Positions 55,103 to 64,000 of a stretch of 64,000 bases of DNA are shown piece after piece. The DNA is from Lewinellaceae bacterium (lineage in GTDB: Bacteria; Bacteroidota; Bacteroidia; Chitinophagales; Saprospiraceae): the NCBI GenBank assembly GCA_020636005.1, contig JACJYR010000003.1, forward strand, positions 1 through 64,000. The letters are read 5' to 3'. The notes beneath the pieces are model-generated. The model ran no database searches and was not told the origin of the DNA. It saw only the letters and a program-made list of their open reading frames with translations. The position numbers and the translations under genes were made by a program. Positions within the stretch are counted from its first letter, which is position 1. Every line of letters begins with the position of its first letter.

Positions 55103-57679
55103 ATGAACAATTCTACAAAGCTGCGCTGTGCCTGCTGCTTTTTCTTGCTTTTTTACCATGTCAAAACAACCGCCCAGGACCCCCTCAACCGCTCCGTGCA
55201 GGTCAGCATGGAAGTGCTCGACCCCTACGCTTTCCACTTCAGTTGGGAGTGGGACTGGTCGGACGGAGGCTATACCGTTTACAGAAAACTCAATGGTGAA
55301 ACCAGTTGGGGCGACCCTATCGCCGAACTTCCCTGGGGCAGTGTGGAGTTTACCGATGCGGATGTCGAAAACGGCGTGGCTTACGAGTATGCGTTTTTTA
55401 AAAAGAAGTTTGAAAAAATCGTGACGGAGGTGGAGCTGGACGCTGGGGTGTATTATTTCAAGATTGAAAATATCTACGGCGACGGAATCTGCTGCAACTT
55501 CGGCTTCGGCTGGTACGAGCTCGAAGTCTGCAGCGAGGTGGTGGCTTCGGGCAGCGACTTTGGTTTCAGCGAAACGCAAAATTTCGTGGTATGCGCCAAT
55601 AACGAAACCCTCACGTTGACCATCAACCCGGACATGCAGGTGAATAATACCTGGTGGAATATCTACGACGTGATGGGAAATGTCGTGGCCACCTCCGGGC
55701 CACCGGGCACCTGGCTCGCCGACCGCCCAAAGTACGGTTACATCCTCGCCGGTACGAAACTGCCCGCCGTGGAAAACCGGGGCTCGCTGCTCTTGCTCGT
55801 GGACGATGTTTACTCCCAGCCGCTGGCCACTGAAATCGAACAACTGGAAAGTGACCTCATCGGCGACGGCTGGAAGGTGATCCGCTGGAAAGTAAACCGG
55901 AATGACCCGGTAACAGCGGTTAAATCTTTGATTGTCAATGAATATAACCAAACGCCGGATTTGAAAATGCTCTATCTGCTCGGCCACGTCCCTGTGCCGT
56001 ATTCCGGCAGTATTTACCCGGACGGCCACTCCGAAAACCACTGGGGCGCCTGGGCTGCCGATGTCTATTACGGCGACGTGGACGGCGTGTGGACGGATGA
56101 AACGGTGACGAACACGGCGGCCCAATTCAGCTACAACCACAACGTGCCAGGCGACGGAAAATTCGACCAGTCCGCCATTCCTTCCGGGGTGGAACTGGCC
56201 GTCGGGCGGGTGGATTTATACGACATGCCTGCCTTCGGCCTCAGCGATGTGGAACTGACGAGGCGATATTTAAACAAAGCGCATTTATTTAAAACCGGCC
56301 AGCGCAGCGTGGAGCGCCGGGCACTCGTGGACGACAACCTGAACATCGTGCTGGCCAGTCCGGCGGCGAGCGGCTGGCGCAATTTCGCCCCCATGTTCCA
56401 CCATGAAAACGTGGAGGCGCTCGACTATTTTTCCACCATGAAAAACGAGAGCTACCTCTGGTCGTATGGCTGCGGCAGCGGCTCGCATACGAGCGCCAAC
56501 GGCATCGGTACCACGCAGGATTTTGCGAATGATTCGCTGAAAAATATCTTCACCATGCTGCTCGGCAGCCAGTTTGGCGATTGGGACAACACGAATAATT
56601 TCCTGAAAGCCCCGCTTGCCTCGCCGGGCTGGACGCTGACGAACTGCTGGGCCGGCAACCCGCCTTACACCTTCCACCGGATGGCGATGGGCGAGCCGAT
56701 TGGCTACGGCCTGCTGCACACCCAAAATGCGACCGAAGAGGACTACTATCCCGGGCCGCAACTCGTGCATACCTCGCTGATGGGCGACCCGACGTTGCGG
56801 CTTCATCCTGTGAAGCCGCCCACCAACCTCGTTGCCTTGTCCACAGCCAACACCATCGAATTGCAGTGGACGGCCCCGTCGGGGGAAACGCTCGCAGGCT
56901 ACTACGTTTACCGTGCCGACAGCCTGTCCGGTCCTTTTACCCGAATCAACACCTCGCTGGTGGCGGGGACGGCCTTCACAGACGCAGCGCCGCTGGCCGG
57001 CAGTTCCACTTACATGGTCAGAGCGGTCAAACTTGAAACCTCCGGCAGCGGCACCTACTGGAACCTGAGCCTCGGCACTTTCGCCGGCAGTAGCTTTGAC
57101 CCGTGTGCAAGTGCGCCATTTGAGACAGCGATTTTTCCTGCCATCTGCGAGGGGGAGGTGTTTGATATGGGCGGTTCCACCTATTCGACGGCAGGGGTTT
57201 ACGAAGCAAATTTTACCTCCACCGCCGGCTGCGACAGCGTGGTGACGATCCATCTTTCGGTATTGCCCAGCGTGCAGGTGGACATTGACACATTTTTCGG
57301 TCCGCCGGGCCTGGAGATTTTTGGGAATTTTTATTCCGGCGACACGACCTTAACGGTGGTGTTGGCTGCAGCAAACGGCTGCGACAGTGTCGTGACGGCA
57401 CATTTGTTTTTGGTAAATGGTATAAAAGAACAAGCTCGCAAGCCTAATCTAAGCCTTTTTCCAAACCCAACATGTGGCCAGCTCAGTATCAATATGCCTG
57501 GCCAAAAAGAAATTTGCCAGATACTGCTTATAGATGGGGTGGGGCGATTGATTTCGGAGAACTTTGAAATGGCGGATAATCAAACCTTGGACGTCAGTGA
57601 CTTGCCCGAAGGAGTTTATTTCATCAAAATTCAGATACCCGAAGGTTCTTTTTGCTCAAGATTTGTGCTATCCAAATAA
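55103..57679 (+). CDS. Secreted C25-like protein with type IX sorting domain
   Basis: About 858 aa. A signal peptide (CCFFLLFYHVKTTAQ) is followed by a beta-rich N-terminal region. A gingipain-like (C25) alpha/beta region follows (~225-560; GSLLLLVDDVYSQPLATEIE, LYLLGHVPVPYSG, WAADVYYGDVDG). Then come an FN3 domain (~565-655), two GCDSVVT-containing beta modules and a C-terminal type IX sorting domain (LSLFPNPTCGQLSINM). The stretch where a C25 Cys is expected reads TMLLGSQFGDWDN, so catalysis is doubtful. The ATG at 55103 is preferred over one at 55085. Confidence 0.78.
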   Translation: MNNSTKLRCACCFFLLFYHVKTTAQDPLNRSVQVSMEVLDPYAFHFSWEWDWSDGGYTVYRKLNGETSWGDPIAELPWGSVEFTDADVENGVAYEYAFFKKKFEKIVTEVELDAGVYYFKIENIYGDGICCNFGFGWYELEVCSEVVASGSDFGFSETQNFVVCANNETLTLTINPDMQVNNTWWNIYDVMGNVVATSGPPGTWLADRPKYGYILAGTKLPAVENRGSLLLLVDDVYSQPLATEIEQLESDLIGDGWKVIRWKVNRNDPVTAVKSLIVNEYNQTPDLKMLYLLGHVPVPYSGSIYPDGHSENHWGAWAADVYYGDVDGVWTDETVTNTAAQFSYNHNVPGDGKFDQSAIPSGVELAVGRVDLYDMPAFGLSDVELTRRYLNKAHLFKTGQRSVERRALVDDNLNIVLASPAASGWRNFAPMFHHENVEALDYFSTMKNESYLWSYGCGSGSHTSANGIGTTQDFANDSLKNIFTMLLGSQFGDWDNTNNFLKAPLASPGWTLTNCWAGNPPYTFHRMAMGEPIGYGLLHTQNATEEDYYPGPQLVHTSLMGDPTLRLHPVKPPTNLVALSTANTIELQWTAPSGETLAGYYVYRADSLSGPFTRINTSLVAGTAFTDAAPLAGSSTYMVRAVKLETSGSGTYWNLSLGTFAGSSFDPCASAPFETAIFPAICEGEVFDMGGSTYSTAGVYEANFTSTAGCDSVVTIHLSVLPSVQVDIDTFFGPPGLEIFGNFYSGDTTLTVVLAAANGCDSVVTAHLFLVNGIKEQARKPNLSLFPNPTCGQLSINMPGQKEICQILLIDGVGRLISENFEMADNQTLDVSDLPEGVYFIKIQIPEGSFCSRFVLSK

Positions 57680-57699
57680 TGGGTTTATCCAACCCATTA
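57677..57699. terminator. Bidirectional hairpin between convergent genes
   Basis: TAATGGGTT and AACCCATTA form a 9-bp stem around TATCC. It begins at the stop of the C25-like gene and ends next to the stop of the kinase gene. Confidence 0.65.
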
Positions 57700-57701
57700 A
57701 T

Positions 57702-58703
57702 TTAGTTGCGGGCAATAAGCTGATCAAGCAATTCTTTTTTAAGCTGGGCGGGATCCACGGATACGACCCCAGGCTTTTCCACCACTTGCCCGCCCGCCAG
57801 GTTGGCCAACTGGGCTATCACTTCTTTTTCCAGGCCCAGTGCCAGTGCCAGGGTCGCAATGCTGATAACGGTATCGCCGGCACCGCACACGTCTGCAACG
57901 TTCCTGGGCTGGGTCGGAATCAAATGCCCGGACATCACATCGTCAATGTATGCACCGTGCTCGGAGAGGGTGATGAAGTTCAACCTGTTGTCCAGTTTCT
58001 CCCGGATAAGGTTGGAAGCATGCCGGAGGGATTGTTCATTTGGGCTTATGGCCATCTTCAAAGCGTCCTTGACCTCTTTCAGGTTAGGTTTAAACAAGTC
58101 CACATTTTTGTAGAGCCAAAAATTCCTGAATTTAGGATCCACGGCAACGGGGATATTTCTTTCCTGTGCTTCCTTCAATACCCCAGCTATCAAAGTTGGC
58201 GTGAGCGTTCCCTTATCATAATCCTGGATGACGATGGCATCAATGGGGACATTTTCAATTACCTCCTTGAATTTATGGCACATTGGTATCTCTACGGAGG
58301 CTGGAATGGGATTGGTTTGCTCTTTATCGAGCCTGAGCAACTGTTGGTTGCCTGCCATAATCCTGGTTTTGAGGGTGGACATCCGTTCAGGGGAAGATAC
58401 TATCCATTGATTGTCCAGGGATTGTTGCGGCATTAGTTCTAAAAACTGCCCACCCGCCCTGTCCTGGCCGATAACGCCAAAAAGGAAAACTTCTGCTCCC
58501 AGGGCTTTTAAGTTCAAGGCTACATTGGCGGCACCTCCCAATCTGTCTTCTTCATGTAGCCACGACACAATCGGGACAGGGGCCTCGGGCGAGATACGGG
58601 TCACATTTCCGTTCAAGTAACGGTCCAGCATCAAGTCGCCCAGCACCAATACTTTTAGCCGTTGGAAAGATTCAAAGAGGTCGTTTAAGTTCAGGTGGGC
58701 CAA
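57702..58703 (-). CDS. PfkB-family heptose-7-phosphate kinase (RfaE domain I-like)
   Basis: About 333 aa from a TTG at 58703. VLVLGDLMLDRYLNGNVTRI and SPEAPVPIV are characteristic of RfaE1/HldE. GGAANVALNLKALGA and the C-terminal DVCGAGDTVISIATLALALG (anion hole and catalytic Asp) are PfkB motifs. It phosphorylates D-glycero-D-manno-heptose 7-phosphate at C1 for LPS core sugars. The frame is open to an ATG at 58949, but the extra 82 residues are K/L/F-rich and span a palindrome, so I treat them as non-coding. The start is uncertain. Confidence 0.85.
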   Translation of the reverse strand: MAHLNLNDLFESFQRLKVLVLGDLMLDRYLNGNVTRISPEAPVPIVSWLHEEDRLGGAANVALNLKALGAEVFLFGVIGQDRAGGQFLELMPQQSLDNQWIVSSPERMSTLKTRIMAGNQQLLRLDKEQTNPIPASVEIPMCHKFKEVIENVPIDAIVIQDYDKGTLTPTLIAGVLKEAQERNIPVAVDPKFRNFWLYKNVDLFKPNLKEVKDALKMAISPNEQSLRHASNLIREKLDNRLNFITLSEHGAYIDDVMSGHLIPTQPRNVADVCGAGDTVISIATLALALGLEKEVIAQLANLAGGQVVEKPGVVSVDPAQLKKELLDQLIARN

Positions 58704-59078
58704 TGACTTGAATTTGAGTAATTTATAAAAACAAAAAAGCCGATGCCGAATTTTCGGCACCAGCTTATTTAACCCCAAAAAACCAAATCTTAAGCGCAGC
58801 TCAAAGCCGCCATTTATATCGTTAAAGTTTACTTTACTCAGATTTAATGAACTGGACGCTAAGTTAAGCCTTTTTTTATATTTCCATCCAAGTTCCAAAT
58901 TTTTTTTTCTAAAAATTTGCTGAACGGGGAATTTGGGCAGCTTTTTCAAGAAATATTTCCATCAATGCACTTGCGCATACAAACCCGTTGGAAAAAGAAA
59001 AGTTGAACCGGGGATAACTAAATTTCTCGTCGTATTTTTGTAGCATTCTTTACTGTCAGCCATAAAGCTTCAACCATC
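58704..59078. other. Divergent intergenic region
   Basis: AT-rich, with the palindrome TGCCGAATTTTCGGCA at 58744-58759 and the phosphatase -7 element TATTTTTG at 59033-59040. No gene is called. Confidence 0.5.
59033..59040 (+). promoter_or_regulatory. Candidate -7 element for the alkaline phosphatase
   Basis: TATTTTTG matches TAnnTTTG, 38 bp upstream of the GTG start. A TTG lies 27 nt upstream, longer than optimal. Confidence 0.4.
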
Positions 59079-60197
59079 GTGAAATTTTCCTTTTTGCTGT
59101 TACTCCTACTGGCAATGCTTAGCCTGCGCTCCCAATATGTTGGGCCAGCGAGTGGCGAAAGTGAAAATACCAGGCCAAAGAACATTATCCTGCTCATCGG
59201 CGACGGCATGGGCCTGTCCCAAATGTCGGCAGGTCTGTACGACCAGCAAAACCCAATTGCCCTTGAGTACTTTCCCGTGGTTGGCTTCCAGAAAACCTTT
59301 TCCAGCGACAACCTGGTGACGGATTCCGCCGCCAGCGGTACGGCGATGGCCTGCGGTAAGAAGACCTTCAACAATGCCATTGGGGTGGACAAGAACGGGA
59401 AGCCCTGCACCAGCATCCTGGAAGAAGCCGAAAATCACGGACTGGCTACCGGCCTGGTGGTTACTTCATCCATCGTACATGCTACACCTGCCGCTTTCAT
59501 CGCCCATCAGCAATCCAGGAATTTGTATGAACAAATTGCTGCGGATTTTCTTTCTACGGAGATTGATTTGTTCATCGGCGGTGGCAAGCAGTTCTTTGAT
59601 CGCCGGGAAAGTGACGACCGTGACCTCGTGGCAGAGCTTCGCAAAAAGAACTATGCGGTGTATGATTATTTCAACAACGACCTGACGAAAATCCAGCCTT
59701 CCACCAATAAGAACTTTGGTTTTTTTACTGCGGACAACCAGCCCTTGCCAGCTATCCAGGGCAGGGATTATTTGCCCTATGCTTCCGAAATGGCCGCTCG
59801 TTTTCTCGAGCAACGGAGCAACAAGGGTTTTTTTATGATGATTGAAGGCTCGCAGATCGATTGGTCGTGCCACGCCAACCAGGCTATTTCCCTGTTGGGT
59901 GAATTGAGAGATTTTGACAAAACCATCAAAAAAGTGCTGAAATTTGCCATCCGGAACAAAGAGACCCTGGTCGTCGTCACCGCCGATCATGAAACGGGCG
60001 GCCTGGCCATCAACCCAGGTTCTTCGCAAAAAAAACTTGATCTGAAATTTACCACCAACGGCCATACTGCCACAATGGTACCTGTCTATGCCTTTGGCCC
60101 GGGTGCCGAGCTTTTCAGGGGCATTTACGACAATACAACCATTCACGAAAAACTAATGACTGCTTTTGGGTTTGATCAAACTTCCAAAGAAAAGTAG
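59079..60197 (+). CDS. Alkaline phosphatase (PhoA-like)
   Basis: 372 aa from a GTG start, the only codon that includes the signal peptide (FSFLLLLLLAMLSLRS). LLIGDGMGLSQM (metal Asp), VTDSAASGTAMACG (nucleophilic Ser), MIEGSQIDWSCHAN and VTADHETGG, then TTNGHT, supply the usual metal ligands. It hydrolyses phosphomonoesters in the periplasm or outside the cell. It is similar to Bacteroidota PhoA homologues of this length. No Pho-box is recognised. Confidence 0.93.
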   Translation: MKFSFLLLLLLAMLSLRSQYVGPASGESENTRPKNIILLIGDGMGLSQMSAGLYDQQNPIALEYFPVVGFQKTFSSDNLVTDSAASGTAMACGKKTFNNAIGVDKNGKPCTSILEEAENHGLATGLVVTSSIVHATPAAFIAHQQSRNLYEQIAADFLSTEIDLFIGGGKQFFDRRESDDRDLVAELRKKNYAVYDYFNNDLTKIQPSTNKNFGFFTADNQPLPAIQGRDYLPYASEMAARFLEQRSNKGFFMMIEGSQIDWSCHANQAISLLGELRDFDKTIKKVLKFAIRNKETLVVVTADHETGGLAINPGSSQKKLDLKFTTNGHTATMVPVYAFGPGAELFRGIYDNTTIHEKLMTAFGFDQTSKEK

Positions 60198-60422
60198 AAA
60201 TTCCGGTCAGCGGTAGATGGTGGACGATAGACGGCTGGCAATGCTTCGATAGCCCAAGTTTTGAATAAGGCTACCATGACAAAACCATCCGTTTACAGGT
60301 TAACTGGACTCTTCCATGTCAATAGCCTGGTCAAGGAATAGAAGGGCTGATGAGTAATCCCCTTTATTTCGCACAGACAGTATTTCCCTAACCTATTGTA
60401 AAATCAATAAAATCCTAAGAAG

Positions 60423-61565
60423 ATGAATCTTGAAACGATCGACAATTTGCAAATGATCAAAGAGAGCGCCCACGACTTTGCAGAAACCCATATCCGCCCT
60501 TACGTGATGGAGTGGGACGAGTCGCAGCACTTTCCGGTGGAACTCTTCCATCAAATGGGCGAATTTGGCTTTATGGGCGTCTTGGTCCCGGCGGCCTATG
60601 GCGGTACCGGCCTCGGCTACCACGAGTACATCACCGTCATCGAAGAAATTGCGAAGGTGTGCGGTTCCATTGGTCTGTCGGTGGCCGCCCACAACTCCTT
60701 GTGTACCAACCACATCCTTTCCTTCGGCAACGAGGAGCAAAAGCAATACTACCTCCCGAAGCTGGCATCGGGCCAATGGATCGGTGCCTGGGGCCTCACG
60801 GAGCCTAACACCGGGAGCGATGCTGGCCGTATGAAATGCGTGGCCGAGCAGGATGGCGATTACTACGTGCTGAACGGCTCCAAAAATTTTATTACCCACG
60901 GCAAATCCGGCAATGTGGCCGTCGTCATTGCCCGCACCGGCGAACTGCTCGACAGCCACGGTATGACCGCCTTCATCGTGGAACGTGGCACGCCCGGTTT
61001 TCTGGCCGGCAAAAAGGAAAACAAGCTGGGCATGAGGGCCTCCGAAACGGCCGAACTGATATTCGACAATTGCCGCATCCACAAAAGCCAGGTGCTGGGC
61101 GAGGTAGGGGACGGGTTTGTGCAGAGCCTGAAAATCCTGGACGGCGGGCGCATTTCCATCGCAGCCCTTTCGGTCGGCATCGCCAAGGGCGCTTACGAGG
61201 CGTCTGTCCAATACGCCAAGGAGCGGGAGCAGTTCGGGAAGCCCATCGCCAAATTCCAGGGGGTCAGCTTCAAGCTCGCCGACATGGCTACCAAGATACA
61301 GGCTGCTGAACTGCTGACCCGGAAAGCCGGTGAGTTGAAAAACAATCATCAGAAATGCACCAAGATTTCCGCCATGGCGAAGTACTATTCCTCAGAGGTG
61401 GCCGTCCAGGTGGCCGACGATGCCGTGCAGATTTTTGGCGGCTATGGCTACACCAAGGACTATCCCGTGGAAAAATATTACCGGGATGCCAAACTATGTA
61501 CCATTGGCGAAGGGACGAGCGAGATACAGAAAGTCGTGATAGCGAGGGAGATACTCAAAACCTGA
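60423..61565 (+). CDS. Acyl-CoA dehydrogenase
   Basis: 380 aa. The family blocks are intact: MGVLVPAAYGGTGLGYHEY, GAWGLTEPNTGSDAGRM (FAD/substrate), VLNGSKNFITHG, the FGKPIAKFQGVSFKLADM helix and the C-terminal CTIGEGTSEIQKVVIAREIL. It oxidises an acyl-CoA to enoyl-CoA with FAD. Chain preference cannot be judged; short-chain or branched substrates are likely. It overlaps the convergent DUF6089 gene by 11 bp. Confidence 0.94.
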   Translation: MNLETIDNLQMIKESAHDFAETHIRPYVMEWDESQHFPVELFHQMGEFGFMGVLVPAAYGGTGLGYHEYITVIEEIAKVCGSIGLSVAAHNSLCTNHILSFGNEEQKQYYLPKLASGQWIGAWGLTEPNTGSDAGRMKCVAEQDGDYYVLNGSKNFITHGKSGNVAVVIARTGELLDSHGMTAFIVERGTPGFLAGKKENKLGMRASETAELIFDNCRIHKSQVLGEVGDGFVQSLKILDGGRISIAALSVGIAKGAYEASVQYAKEREQFGKPIAKFQGVSFKLADMATKIQAAELLTRKAGELKNNHQKCTKISAMAKYYSSEVAVQVADDAVQIFGGYGYTKDYPVEKYYRDAKLCTIGEGTSEIQKVVIAREILKT

Positions 61566-62244
61566 AAGATTCCTCGTAGCCAACAAAATAAGTGAAGGAA
61601 ACCCCAACGAAAATGAAGAGGTCTTTTTTCTTGGGGTTTCCGTTTTTACTCACCCCGTCGAGGTAGTCGTTGAAGGTAATCCGTGATCCTCCTTCCAGGC
61701 CCAGCAGGAAGAACCTGCTGAAATCGAACGTAATCCCCACTATCAAAGGCACGGTGATGGAAGAAGTGCTGGAGCCCCGTTCCGGGAACCGTTCGAAATC
61801 GCCCGGCCGGGTTGTTTTTACGGATGGATCGAAATTGGCCAGCCCGATGCCCGTGCCTACATAGGGCGAGTTTTGCCGGCGGAACAGCCCGACCTCATCC
61901 TCCCGGCTCCTGCCAAATGGGTGGTATTCCATAGTCAGGGAAGTTTCCACGATATAAGAATTAAAAGACCAGTCCCTGGCGTGGAGGGCAGGGTCTTTGG
62001 CGTTGGCATCCTTCCCGCTGATGCGGCCGTAGATCACGTTGGCCCGCAGCTTGAACTTTTCGTCGAAATGGTAGCGCACCATAGCGCCAAAGGCAAAGTG
62101 TAGCTCGGAGAGTTCCACCTGGTTTTCGGCCAGGTCGCCTTGGTAGGTGGTGGTGCCGGCGAAAATGCCCGCTTCAATGGGGATTTGGGCATGGAGGGAT
62201 AAGGTACAGTAAATGGCTGCTATCGCTATGGTGTATCGCTTCAT
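61555..62244 (-). CDS. DUF6089-like outer-membrane beta-barrel protein
   Basis: About 229 aa. A signal peptide (YTIAIAAIYCTLSLHAQ) is followed by alternating amphipathic strands: EAGIFAGTTTYQGDLAE, FAFGAMVRYHFDEKFKLRAN and SLTMEYHPFGRSREDE, then SPYVGTGIGLANFDPSV. The ending is TYFVGYEESFRF. The GxxxYxGDL opening is typical of DUF6089 barrels in Bacteroidota, whose role is unknown. I favour the second ATG (62244). Confidence 0.8.
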   Translation of the reverse strand: MKRYTIAIAAIYCTLSLHAQIPIEAGIFAGTTTYQGDLAENQVELSELHFAFGAMVRYHFDEKFKLRANVIYGRISGKDANAKDPALHARDWSFNSYIVETSLTMEYHPFGRSREDEVGLFRRQNSPYVGTGIGLANFDPSVKTTRPGDFERFPERGSSTSSITVPLIVGITFDFSRFFLLGLEGGSRITFNDYLDGVSKNGNPKKKDLFIFVGVSFTYFVGYEESFRF

Positions 62245-62695
62245 CGTCCTTGGCATGAAACGGAGCAGTAGCCCTCTTAAAAAGGTTTGTGCTTGTTCAA
62301 TTGTTGAGGGCGTGAAGGTCTGGAAAATTGTGATGTGTTGGTAGGGTGTAAAAAAAATTTATCGCAGGGTGAAGATTAATTAACAAAAAAATTACGCAGG
62401 ATGGAAGGCGGTAAAAATGTTTTGGGTTAGTTTTGTGCGCTAATCAAATAGGCCACATTGATGTAGCTGCTGCCACACATGCATTATCTGGGAACATCGC
62501 TGCATCACCAGTTTTACCCATGAGATAGCATCAGCCCATTCGAATGCCATTCCTCCCGGTGGAGGGGTGGAGGAGTAAATTAACATTGTTGGATGTTGGA
62601 CGAGCACTTTGGTGGGAGGAAAGTGTACTCACTGGTTTTGAAATCTGTAAATCTCTACAATCTCTTTTAAAAAATTATTTTAAATTAATAAAATA
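62245..62695. other. Intergenic region upstream of a large secreted protein
   Basis: No ORF is supported. TAGTTTTG at 62428-62435 fits TAnnTTTG on the plus strand but lacks a clear -33 partner and would leave a ~250-nt leader. Confidence 0.45.
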
Positions 62696-64000
62696 ATGAA
62701 AAGATTTATTCCATTTTTATTAATTATTCTATCGCTTTTAGTAATTAGCCAACATTACTTGTGGGGTCAAGCCTCTTTGCCCTTGTCAAGAACTTCTTGG
62801 GATGCGGGCCCGCCTACAGGATGGACAGACAACAATGACACAAATCCAGCTTACACTTCAATCTTTGCTTGTTCAGGCAATAACGGCGGACGATTAGATA
62901 ACTCAGGTGAAAACTATGTTGTTCAATTCTCGTCTACACCTAATCAACTAACATATACAATAAAAGCTAGCGCAACTACAACAAGTTCATTTTTAGTCGA
63001 AGAGTCTTCAAACGGAACTACATGGTTAACTGTAAATAATATTACCACATTGCCTACATCTTGTACGGTGTACAATAATACTTTAAATTCTTCGAGTAGG
63101 TATGTGAGGTTTACATACATCAAGGTCTCTCAGAACTTAACAATAGATGATGTAAGTATAACTAGTGGATGCGTTGCACCTAGCCAAGCCACTTCTTTCT
63201 CCGCCCCCAACCCCGGTACCAACCAAATGAACATAAATTGGGTACGAGGCAACGGAATTGGGGGTGTGCTTGTCATAGCAAGTGCAGGCAGCCCGGTCAG
63301 TACAGACCCAACCAATGGTACAACTTACACTGCTGACCCTTCTTTCATGAGTGGCCAACAGATTGGTGCAGGATACGTTGTTTATAGCGGCACGGGAACC
63401 AGTGTAACTGTGACCAATCTATCCCCAAGTACAACCTATCACTATGCCATCTATGAGTATAACACAACAGACGTTTGTTATAATCTGACGGAATTGACAG
63501 GAAATGCAACCACTGCTACCCCCCCTCCGGCAATTACCCACACCGGTACATCCCCCGCCTCATCCAATATCACCCAAGGCTCTACCAACAATGTCCTATA
63601 TAGCATTACAGTGGATGTCGCAACCGCTGCCGCCACCCTTACCCAAGTAGTTGCCTCTACTTCCGGCTCCTGGGTTTCCGGTGACATTACGAATTTCAAG
63701 CTTTGGTTTTCTACCGATGCTACCTTTGGAAGTGACGTCACTATCGCTACAGCCAACAACCCCGCCCCGGGTGATATTACCTTTTCGGTGTCCAATCAGG
63801 TTTTCCCCGTTAGTACCACCAGGTACTTGTTTATCACATGTGATGTCGCCAGTGGCGCTACTATCAACAACACAGTAGGTGCATTTACCGATGCAAATGC
63901 TGACTTTACATATACAGTATCACCTACCTATTCCGGAAGCACCTTCGCTTCTGCCAACAACAAAACGATTGTTGGTGCTCCTGAAATACAATTGGAGTAT
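62696..64000 (+). CDS. Large secreted FN3-type protein, N-terminal part (cut by window end)
   Basis: 435 codons are open from the ATG at 62696 to the last base, so the gene continues beyond the window. A signal peptide (FIPFLLIILSLLVISQHYLWG) leads into a beta-sandwich region. A fibronectin-III-like domain follows, of the kind common in Bacteroidota cell-surface proteins (NINWVRGNGIGGVLVIASAG, then VTVTNLSPSTTYHYAIYEY). After it comes a Thr/Ser-rich beta region (SGSWVSGDITNFKLWFSTDA). A C-terminal type IX sorting signal would be expected but cannot be seen. Function unknown. Confidence 0.85.
   Translation, partial: MKRFIPFLLIILSLLVISQHYLWGQASLPLSRTSWDAGPPTGWTDNNDTNPAYTSIFACSGNNGGRLDNSGENYVVQFSSTPNQLTYTIKASATTTSSFLVEESSNGTTWLTVNNITTLPTSCTVYNNTLNSSSRYVRFTYIKVSQNLTIDDVSITSGCVAPSQATSFSAPNPGTNQMNINWVRGNGIGGVLVIASAGSPVSTDPTNGTTYTADPSFMSGQQIGAGYVVYSGTGTSVTVTNLSPSTTYHYAIYEYNTTDVCYNLTELTGNATTATPPPAITHTGTSPASSNITQGSTNNVLYSITVDVATAAATLTQVVASTSGSWVSGDITNFKLWFSTDATFGSDVTIATANNPAPGDITFSVSNQVFPVSTTRYLFITCDVASGATINNTVGAFTDANADFTYTVSPTYSGSTFASANNKTIVGAPEIQLEY

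Noticed and set aside
55001..57253. Two long minus-strand open frames (379 and 322 codons)
   Set aside because: Both are antisense to the C25-like secreted protein, which has signal peptide and sorting domain; their translations are Arg/His/Val-rich with no motif.
58704..58949. N-terminal extension of the heptose kinase to an ATG at 58949
   Set aside because: The extra residues are K/L/F-rich, unlike RfaE proteins, and the DNA carries a palindrome; more likely non-coding.
60393..61349. Minus-strand open frame of 318 codons
   Set aside because: Antisense to a fully conserved acyl-CoA dehydrogenase.

Overview
The window looks like a chromosomal segment of a Bacteroidota bacterium, probably near the Saprospiria. 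Three things point there. Promoters carry the TAnnTTTG -7 element. One secreted protein ends in a type IX secretion sorting domain. The tmRNA tag GNYQYAMAA resembles Cytophagales-type tags. Many genes typical of the phylum are present: an UpxY-like antiterminator, a PolX homologue, DUF6089, and a PD-(D/E)XK protein of the AAA-ATPase_like/DUF1703 type. The only RNA gene seen is ssrA; no rRNA, tRNA or CRISPR array was found.

Layout. 1-1.4 kb: one unknown gene and a dispersed element. 1.4-15.7 kb: a long minus-strand run for surface polysaccharide, read from an HTH regulator at 15.6 kb. It holds a 2-hydroxyglutarate oxidase, a UDP-HexNAc 6-dehydrogenase, an UpxY antiterminator, sulfate activation (cysC, cysD, cysN), the WbpE/WbpD/WbpB trio for a UDP-2,3-diacetamido-glucuronate-type sugar, a UDP-glucuronate epimerase, and three interspersed PD-(D/E)XK-fold genes. 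16.2-19.4 kb: a TolC-like protein with an extra C-terminal domain and a membrane-fusion protein. 19.4-31.9 kb: mostly housekeeping (topA, a D-2-hydroxyacid dehydrogenase, DedA, a PolX homologue without polymerase aspartates, a saccharopine/alanine dehydrogenase-like enzyme, ssrA, pyrG, a SpoU methylase, an EVE protein). 32.4-40.2 kb: a second polysaccharide block (receiver, pseudo-receiver/phosphoglycosyl transferase fusion, GT2 remnant, repeat array, membrane GT2, SGNH-MBOAT-SGNH acylation set, TolC-like protein).

40.6-53.6 kb: the centrepiece, a single 12.1-kb gene for a hybrid NRPS/PKS with the order A-T-sulfotransferase-KS-AT-ACP-aminotransferase-C-A-T-TE, followed by an Sfp-type phosphopantetheinyl transferase. 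It begins behind a consensus Bacteroidota promoter. PAPS made by the CysC/D/N proteins could feed both this internal sulfotransferase and polysaccharide sulfation. The gene also holds about twenty in-frame insertions of intergenic-type 7-bp tandem repeats, palindromes and an 87-bp duplicated repeat, nearly all in linkers or predicted surface loops.

53.7-64 kb: Uma2 and XisH/XisI genes, a C25-like secreted protein, a heptose kinase, alkaline phosphatase, acyl-CoA dehydrogenase, a DUF6089 barrel, and the start of a large secreted FN3-type protein cut by the window end. Repeats are a theme throughout. A ~110-bp element occurs three times, once interrupting a repeat whose sister copy is uninterrupted. 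Microsatellites and palindromes abut or encode the 3' ends of several genes.
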